Shown here piece by piece: positions 54,676 through 59,232 of a stretch of DNA of 59,232 bases (its first letter is position 1; every line of letters begins with the position of its first letter). The notes beneath the pieces were generated by a model. It saw only the letters and a program-made list of their open reading frames with translations, did not search any database and was not told the DNA's origin. Origin of the DNA: Bacteroidaceae bacterium (lineage in GTDB: Bacteria; Bacteroidota; Bacteroidia; Bacteroidales; Bacteroidaceae); assembly GCA_017469925.1 (NCBI GenBank), contig JAFUFK010000009.1, positions 1-59,232 on the forward strand, in the 5' to 3' direction. The position numbers were made by a program, and so were the translations under genes.

Positions 54676-56385
54676 TCATATCCTAATGGCCCACTCCATG
54701 CTTTCACCGCTGTTTATGGGTTTCCGCTGGTTTGCTTTTTCAAACAGGCGGTTCAGGGTGGACGAGATAGAGGATTCGGCACGTGCCGTCAGTTTCGCTA
54801 TTTCGGCCTTGCGCATGCCAACCTTAAGAAGCAGTACGACTTTTATCTCCATTTCAGACAAAGGGGGTGTCAGGGATTTGAGACGGTGCGTCAGATTATG
54901 GTCTCCGCTCTCCAACATTCGCCTTATCTCTTCGAAGTTTTTTGTCTGTGCCGTTCTCCCTTCTTTAGCGTATGCCGTAAGACGCTGGAACACAGGGGTG
55001 TCACCATACTTCTGTCGTAGCGTCTTGGCATGGTGCAGGGCTTTCCGACGCAATTCGTCCAGAAGGTCTCCCTTGCGCATTACTTCTTCTCGCTGTGCCT
55101 CTACCTCGCTCTCGGCCTCTCCCACCAGCCGGGCCAATTCGGCTTTCTGGGCACCATCGTCTGCCTGCGACATGGCTCTGCGCAGCCGTTCCAGTTCGCT
55201 CTCCCGTTCTGCCAGCGATGTTTGGGCCTGTTCCAATTCCAGTTCGGCCTTTGCTACTTTCTGTCTGTAGCGTGAGTGCAGGTAGTGGAGGAGGAACGTC
55301 AGCGAGAGTAGCACGAAAGCAAGGGAGAAACGTAGGTATGTGGCTTGGCGCAGTTCCCGTTGCAGTTGCAATTCCTTCTGATAGTTATCCTCCTGCGTGC
55401 GACTGTAGTCGTAGAGCTTTTGCAGGTTCTGCACGTTTTCCGACAGCATGGTCTGGTAGTCACTATCCACTGCCTCGCACTGTAGCCGTGCGTATTTCAG
55501 GGCCGAGTCTGTTTGATTACGTTCTTCGAACAATTCACGCAACCCACGATAGGCCGCCTGCCGATTGTTCCAGTCCGTTCCCTGTTTCATCTCGCGGCGA
55601 AAGAACATCTCCGCCGAGTCAGTCTTGTGCTGCGCCAGCAGCAGTCGTCCTTTCGCATAATAATATATCGGGAAGGAACACTCCATCGTTTGCAGGTCCA
55701 CGCTCCCGCTTTCTTTTTCATAGATGTCCATCAGCCGTTGGGCATCCTTTATCCGCCCCAACTCTATGTGGGCCAGTATGCTGGTGCAGAGGTTGGATGC
55801 AGCAGATTGTAGGAGTCCCCACTCTTCACTTTTTTTCAGCAATCCCCAACATTCCTTGGCTATTGTCTCGTAGTCCCCGTAAGCGAAATGCTCTCCTATG
55901 AGATGCCAATAACCGGATATTGCGTGCAGCGAGTCCTTGGCCCTCTCCGCATACTTTACATAAGTAAGGGTTGATTCCATGTATTCTTGTCGAAGTTTCT
56001 GTTGTCGCAGGATGTCGCTTTGCTGTCCGTAAAGCCTGGCCAGGATGTCGTAACGACAATCATCTGCCGTCGTATCTGCGGCATGGATTCCGTTCATAAA
56101 GGCCTCCACGGCCTTGGGTGCCTCGTGCAGGTCGCGATAAACGCTGCCCAATAGGTAATAGGCCTCCATCCGTTCGTTTGGTGTCCCCTTCTGATTGTAA
56201 AACTCCACCACGCGCTGCATCATCGTGTCGTCCCGAGCTGTCAGTGTCTCGTAGTTCTTGTTTCTCTTGGCAACATCTTCCGTAATCTCTTTGGCCATTC
56301 TGCCATTCATCTCGGACTCATTCGGCCGGCCAGTGCATCCCAACAAGACGGCAGTCCCCACAAATATTTTAGTAATGTTTTTCAT
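54676..56385 (-). CDS. Membrane TPR/coiled-coil/HTH regulator
   Basis: A 569-aa one-component regulator of a type expanded in Bacteroidetes. The N-terminus (KIFVGTAVLLGC) is a short export or lipoprotein-like segment (lipobox LLGC), then TPR-like helices (about 60-320), a membrane segment 'FSLAFVLLSLTFLLHYL', a long coiled coil rich in Glu/Ala/Leu, and a C-terminal LuxR-like HTH ('LSEMEIKVVLLLKVGMRKAE', 'SSISSTLNRLFEKAN'). It would sense in the envelope and bind DNA inside. ATG 56385 was chosen because a TATCTTTA box (56408-56415) lies just upstream. It is divergent from the DUF3244 gene, a usual target arrangement. Confidence 0.8.
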   Translation of the reverse strand: MKNITKIFVGTAVLLGCTGRPNESEMNGRMAKEITEDVAKRNKNYETLTARDDTMMQRVVEFYNQKGTPNERMEAYYLLGSVYRDLHEAPKAVEAFMNGIHAADTTADDCRYDILARLYGQQSDILRQQKLRQEYMESTLTYVKYAERAKDSLHAISGYWHLIGEHFAYGDYETIAKECWGLLKKSEEWGLLQSAASNLCTSILAHIELGRIKDAQRLMDIYEKESGSVDLQTMECSFPIYYYAKGRLLLAQHKTDSAEMFFRREMKQGTDWNNRQAAYRGLRELFEERNQTDSALKYARLQCEAVDSDYQTMLSENVQNLQKLYDYSRTQEDNYQKELQLQRELRQATYLRFSLAFVLLSLTFLLHYLHSRYRQKVAKAELELEQAQTSLAERESELERLRRAMSQADDGAQKAELARLVGEAESEVEAQREEVMRKGDLLDELRRKALHHAKTLRQKYGDTPVFQRLTAYAKEGRTAQTKNFEEIRRMLESGDHNLTHRLKSLTPPLSEMEIKVVLLLKVGMRKAEIAKLTARAESSISSTLNRLFEKANQRKPINSGESMEWAIRI

Positions 56386-56407
56386 GCCACTTTGATATTT
56401 CGGAGTG

Positions 56408-56415
56408 TAAAGATA
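56408..56415 (-). promoter_or_regulatory. Promoter -7-like box of the TPR-HTH gene
   Basis: TATCTTTA on the minus strand, one base off TAnnTTTG, 22 nt before the ATG at 56385. Confidence 0.5.
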
Positions 56416-56442
56416 CGTCTTTTTCATCGCAAAAAAGAAAGA

Positions 56443-56510
56443 AAATGCAAGGAAATGGTGATAAATGCGACGTTTTAGCGCAAATGCAAAGTTTTTGAAA
56501 GAAAATGCAA
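56443..56510 (+). promoter_or_regulatory. Four phased AAATGC(A/G)A boxes, candidate activator sites
   Basis: AAATGCAA at 56443, AAATGCGA at 56463, AAATGCAA at 56482 and 56503: start-to-start steps of 20, 19 and 21 nt. The two last boxes are followed by AGTTTTT. All lie on one strand between the divergent regulator and DUF3244 genes, the nearest about 34 nt upstream of the -7 box at 56544. The placement fits an oligomeric activator such as the adjacent TPR-HTH protein. Confidence 0.6.
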
Positions 56511-56543
56511 AGTTTTTTCTTAGGTCGGACGAAGTAAGGTCTG

Positions 56544-56551
56544 TAACTTTG
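56544..56551 (+). promoter_or_regulatory. Promoter -7 box of the DUF3244 gene
   Basis: TAACTTTG, 48 nt before the ATG at 56600. Confidence 0.7.
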
Positions 56552-56599
56552 CACCGCGAAAAGCAACACTATACATTAATAACTTAAAAACACACAGAA

Positions 56600-56980
56600 A
56601 TGAAAAGAAAAATTCTTATGTTGGGGCTACTTGCCTCAATGGCATTGAGCACGCTTCCTATTTGTGCACAGGAAGTAACAGGAAATCTTATTCCTCTCAC
56701 TTTTGAAAAACCAGAAATTGACCCAGAACTGAATGTTCCTCGCACACCTGTTCGTGCGCCCAGGGTTAGTCTGGATGGTCACACTCTCTATTTCTTCGAT
56801 GAAATGGACTTTTTTGTAAATTTCTATGTTCTGGACGAAGATGGAGAGAAGACGTTGGAGTACAGCTCTATTGTACTAGCCCAAACCGAAATCCTCACTC
56901 TGCCCAGCACTCTAACGGGGAGTTATGTCATTGAAGTAATTCGTGGCGAACAACACTTTTGGGGAGAGATTGAACTTTAA
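56600..56980 (+). CDS. DUF3244 exported protein
   Basis: A 126-aa periplasmic protein (signal peptide ending PICAQE). The pattern 'VSLDGHTLYFFDE', 'VNFYVLDEDGEKTLEY', 'LPSTLTGSYVIEVIRGEQHF' is that of DUF3244, a small Ig-like beta fold found beside TPR-HTH regulators in Bacteroidales. The function is unknown. AT-richer codon use than the central genes. The lipoprotein gene starts 35 bp downstream. Confidence 0.8.
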   Translation: MKRKILMLGLLASMALSTLPICAQEVTGNLIPLTFEKPEIDPELNVPRTPVRAPRVSLDGHTLYFFDEMDFFVNFYVLDEDGEKTLEYSSIVLAQTEILTLPSTLTGSYVIEVIRGEQHFWGEIEL

Positions 56981-57015
56981 CTAATTCCTAACTAATATTT
57001 ATCACATCAAAAAAA

Positions 57016-58170
57016 ATGAAAAAGAAAATTATTTCAAAGTTTGCTGGTTACCTAATGTTGGCAGCTGGCATGTTGACTGCTTCATGCAGCAACGAAGAGA
57101 GCACGGAAGCACCTCAGACTGTGCAGAGTTTGACAAGAGCAGAAGTCGTTAACGTACTAAAGAACATCAATATTGATGCAACTTTGGCCAGTGAAATCCA
57201 TAGTTTTGTCAGCGACGCTATGGCTTCAGGCCGAGACGAGAAAATCAGCTTCAACAAGATGCTCTCTGGTGATGTAAAGACTCGTGCCAATGGACAGGCA
57301 CTGATTGCAGAGCGGATTAAGAGCCTGATAACTTCAAGAGCAATGACAAGAAGTGTCAATGGAACTTTGGCCGACGCAAACTTACTTAACGAGTTGGCCG
57401 ATTCGGATTTCATCATCTATTGGCCCTACTCAGAGAACTGGGATGGCAAGGAACTGCCCACACTGGTAGCCGCCCCAAAAGACGAAGATGCTGAAGAGGC
57501 ATATGGTTTGCGTATTATCGACGGAACTGACGGTTTGCAATATGAAAAAGTTCTGGTCAATGAGGACTATGCTGAATTGCACCCCGTATGGGTTGTAAAT
57601 CAAGAAGTGGAAGACCCCAATGTGGTATACGCCATTACATCTGATGCTAGTATAGAGGAAGGAAATGCTCCTATGTACGTAAAGAAACGTTCGGAGGCTA
57701 ATCCGATATATGTGTGGCGGCTTAAGAGGATGAAAGTAACACATCAGTACGACGGGATTTTTAGAGGAGGTTCTGATTTTGACATCCAGATAGCGTATCC
57801 CATATCTACAGGAAATGTTTCTATGCCTAACAAAATCCGAGTATTTTTTTCCAGGAAGGATATCAGAAAGAAAAAGTGGAAGAATGTAAATGCTCTACTT
57901 AACAGCAATTGGTTGCCTAACCAGATAACTAATGGTATGGTCCTAACAGAAGGAGACCGTGGTGGAGATAATGTTAGTATAAAGCTCGCAGTGCAATTCA
58001 AAGATCCGGTAAGTGGCATCACATCTTCAGTTGAATGTAGTATTACGTACAAGAGTAAAGATGAATATATCGGCCAATTGGTATTGAATAGAGATTATAT
58101 GCTTCAGGATTCCATACTAACCTTTGACAATAATAAGGTAACTATGGTTGCTCCCATTTCAGCCGAATAA
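57016..58170 (+). CDS. Hypothetical lipoprotein (384 aa)
   Basis: A lipoprotein with lipobox MLTASC (Cys25) followed by SNEEST. An N-terminal helical region ('RAEVVNVLKNINIDATLASE') precedes a beta-rich rest ('FIIYWPYSENWDGKELPTLVAAP', 'VWVVNQEVEDPNVVYAITSDA', quoted in part). No known domain is recognised. It is AT-rich (for example AAA/AAT/TTT codons) compared with the 60%-GC-looking genes to the left. Probably cotranscribed with the DUF3244 gene and perhaps acting in the same envelope function. Confidence 0.7.
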   Translation: MKKKIISKFAGYLMLAAGMLTASCSNEESTEAPQTVQSLTRAEVVNVLKNINIDATLASEIHSFVSDAMASGRDEKISFNKMLSGDVKTRANGQALIAERIKSLITSRAMTRSVNGTLADANLLNELADSDFIIYWPYSENWDGKELPTLVAAPKDEDAEEAYGLRIIDGTDGLQYEKVLVNEDYAELHPVWVVNQEVEDPNVVYAITSDASIEEGNAPMYVKKRSEANPIYVWRLKRMKVTHQYDGIFRGGSDFDIQIAYPISTGNVSMPNKIRVFFSRKDIRKKKWKNVNALLNSNWLPNQITNGMVLTEGDRGGDNVSIKLAVQFKDPVSGITSSVECSITYKSKDEYIGQLVLNRDYMLQDSILTFDNNKVTMVAPISAE

Positions 58171-58187
58171 GATGTTTAAACAAAATT

Positions 58188-58231
58188 AACGCAAAAGAGG
58201 TAAACGGTACGGGCAAAAGTTCGTACTTTTA
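58188..58231 (+). promoter_or_regulatory. Repeated promoter/operator module, copy 1
   Basis: This module contains GCAAAAGAGG, then GGTACGGGCAAAAGTTCGTA and TACTTTTACC, with a short inverted repeat around GTACG...CGTAC. A near-copy with the same element order lies at 58909-58954. The -7-like TACTTTTA is about 40 nt before the barrel gene at 58274. Confidence 0.65.
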
Positions 58232-58273
58232 CCTTTTGTTAAACAACATTATTAGTCTTTATAAAACCACATA

Positions 58274-58882
58274 ATGATGAAAAAGATAGTGCTATCATTG
58301 TGTCTGCTATCCTTAGGAATGGCAATAATGGCACAGGAGAACGGAGCATTCGTATCCGTAGGTGTGGGCACCAAAGTGAATGACAAGGCCTTCCGTGGAG
58401 CGGATGTCTCTATGCAGGCGGGCTATAACTACAAGGGGCTGGACGTGAGTGCACAACTCGACTTCTACAGCAACCGGTGGGGAGATAACAGAGTCAACAG
58501 CCTGGCATATTATGACTATGGCGATAAAGCCATTTTCGCAAGTCTTTTAGATGGCAAGCGGAATGAGACATTCATGACCTTACGTTTGAACTTAGGGTAT
58601 GATTTCCTGCGATTCATCCGTGGCAACTGGCGTCACCACATCCGACCGTATGTGGGCTTGGGCTATTCGCTACGGAACGAGACGAACAATTATTGCTATC
58701 AGGCAAAGGATATGACAACATACAGTATGGGGGAGCAGGCACAGAAAGGCTTCGAACTGACGTTGGGCATTGCCTACGATTTCAATATTACTCACCACTG
58801 GGCCGTAGGAGCCTTCATCGAAGGAAACACCCTGATTCGCGAACAGCCCATCATGGGGCTGCGGGCACGCTACTCGTTTTGA
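58274..58882 (+). CDS. Outer-membrane beta-barrel protein (202 aa)
   Basis: A small OMP with signal peptide (cleavage at IMA-QE) and alternating strands: 'GLDVSAQLDFYSNRWG', 'FMTLRLNLGYDFLRFI', 'HHIRPYVGLGYSLRNE' and a last strand 'MGLRARYSF' ending in Phe. Family is the generic outer-membrane beta-barrel domain. Two adjacent ATG codons open the frame. It lies behind the repeated promoter module and may belong with the truncated lipoprotein downstream. Confidence 0.8.
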   Translation: MMKKIVLSLCLLSLGMAIMAQENGAFVSVGVGTKVNDKAFRGADVSMQAGYNYKGLDVSAQLDFYSNRWGDNRVNSLAYYDYGDKAIFASLLDGKRNETFMTLRLNLGYDFLRFIRGNWRHHIRPYVGLGYSLRNETNNYCYQAKDMTTYSMGEQAQKGFELTLGIAYDFNITHHWAVGAFIEGNTLIREQPIMGLRARYSF

Positions 58883-58908
58883 TGAAAAAGTCCTTGTTCA
58901 TATTTATT

Positions 58909-58954
58909 AACACAAAAGAGGCAGAAGGTACGGGCGAAAGTTCGTACCTTTGCC
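58909..58954 (+). promoter_or_regulatory. Repeated promoter/operator module, copy 2
   Basis: This copy holds CACAAAAGAGG, GGTACGGGCGAAAGTTCGTACC and a consensus -7 TACCTTTG. Perfect arms GGTACG and CGTACC flank GGCGAAAGTT. It serves the lipoprotein at 59003. Shared layout with copy 1 suggests a common regulator for both genes. Confidence 0.7.
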
Positions 58955-59002
58955 CAATATAAAGCGACATTGCCTATCTCTAACGACACAACCGTATCAT
59001 AT

Positions 59003-59232
59003 ATGAGGAAAACTGCTATTTTATTATCCATTGCCACTATGCTGCTGGCATCGTGTAACCTCGACAATTCGGGATTCCCGAAGAAGGTGCAGTTCGGAGG
59101 TGCTGGTGGAACAAGAGTTGTGGAAGGGGACGACACGCCCGTTGCATTCAACATCACGGATTATAACGGAAAAGGCAATGGGATGAACGAACTTTGGGAT
59201 TCCATCTATGACGAAAGTTTCCGAGACTCTAT
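59003..59232 (+). CDS. Lipoprotein, truncated by the window end
   Basis: The 76 visible codons start MRKTAILLSIATMLLASC, a clear lipobox with Cys18, then a short Asn/Asp/Gly-rich stretch. The rest is outside the window, so no family can be named. A fimbrillin-like or other surface lipoprotein is possible but unsupported. The start follows the second repeated promoter module by about 50 nt. Confidence 0.7.
   Translation, partial: MRKTAILLSIATMLLASCNLDNSGFPKKVQFGGAGGTRVVEGDDTPVAFNITDYNGKGNGMNELWDSIYDESFRDS

Noticed and set aside
54616-55020. 134-aa plus-strand frame after array A2
   Set aside because: Most of it is antisense to the 3' end of the TPR-HTH gene; it has no recognisable domain and only a weak TACTTTTA in front.

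Overview
The window looks like chromosome from a high-GC member of the Bacteroidales, most likely Prevotellaceae. The evidence is the -7 element TAnnTTTG (often TATCTTTG or TACCTTTG) in front of many genes, several with a TTG or TTTG about 20 nt upstream. Other signs are a tandem pair of P. gingivalis Omp40/41-like OmpA proteins, DUF3244 and DUF4369 proteins, secreted enzymes ending in a 'YDLSGR...NGxK' tail, and a FeoA-FeoB fusion. Genus is inferred; no rRNA is present.

Region 1 (1-3230) is accessory and decayed. It opens with the 3' half of a CAU-anticodon tRNA followed by an intact terminator, which reads as the distal junction of an element integrated in a tRNA gene and lying to the left of the window. 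Next come a broken HNH-nuclease N-terminus, an intact HNH nuclease, the C-terminal piece of an EcoRII-type restriction enzyme, and a vsr gene carrying a short in-frame repeat. No cognate methyltransferase is present.

Region 2 (3227-38800) is mostly core. It contains xerD, an ATP-grasp-like protein, and a fumarase-rocD-ctlX-arcA run that would take arginine through citrulline and ornithine to glutamate semialdehyde. It continues with pnp, a TlpA-like lipoprotein without CxxC, a GH127-type enzyme, a PG_1098-like methyltransferase, the paired OmpA proteins, a GNAT-parE-coaD-S41 protease chain joined by ATGA overlaps, ybeY, a sulfatase, a GH-D-like hydrolase, tRNA-Leu(CAA), and rsfS-ftsH-cdsA followed by a DUF5107/TPR protein.

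Region 3 (39057-54291) is dominated by iron, heme and redox genes. A hemerythrin-LuxR regulator is divergent from a run of porin, imelysin, di-heme oxidoreductase, second porin and mono-heme lipoprotein. Tandem-Rid, ResB/CcsA, PBP4 and PI-PLC-like genes follow. After a small outer-membrane protein come a 51-aa Cys-rich FeoB-associated protein and feoAB, whose promoter overlaps a perfect palindrome. This is the best candidate for a coherent, poorly described system.

Region 4 (54676-59232) is visibly more AT-rich in its second half. A membrane TPR/coiled-coil/HTH regulator is divergent from a DUF3244 protein, with four AAATGC(A/G)A boxes about 20 nt apart between them. Then come a lipoprotein, a beta-barrel and a truncated lipoprotein, the last two behind near-copies of one promoter module.

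Two families of exactly phased palindrome arrays sit in intergenic gaps. Family A is AACCAGT(G/C)ACTGGTT with 22-nt period (two loci, 50 kb apart). Family B is GTTAACATAAC-like with 23-nt period and one orientation switch (three loci). Separately, short GC-rich or AT-rich repeats normally intergenic in these genomes appear in-frame inside several coding sequences.
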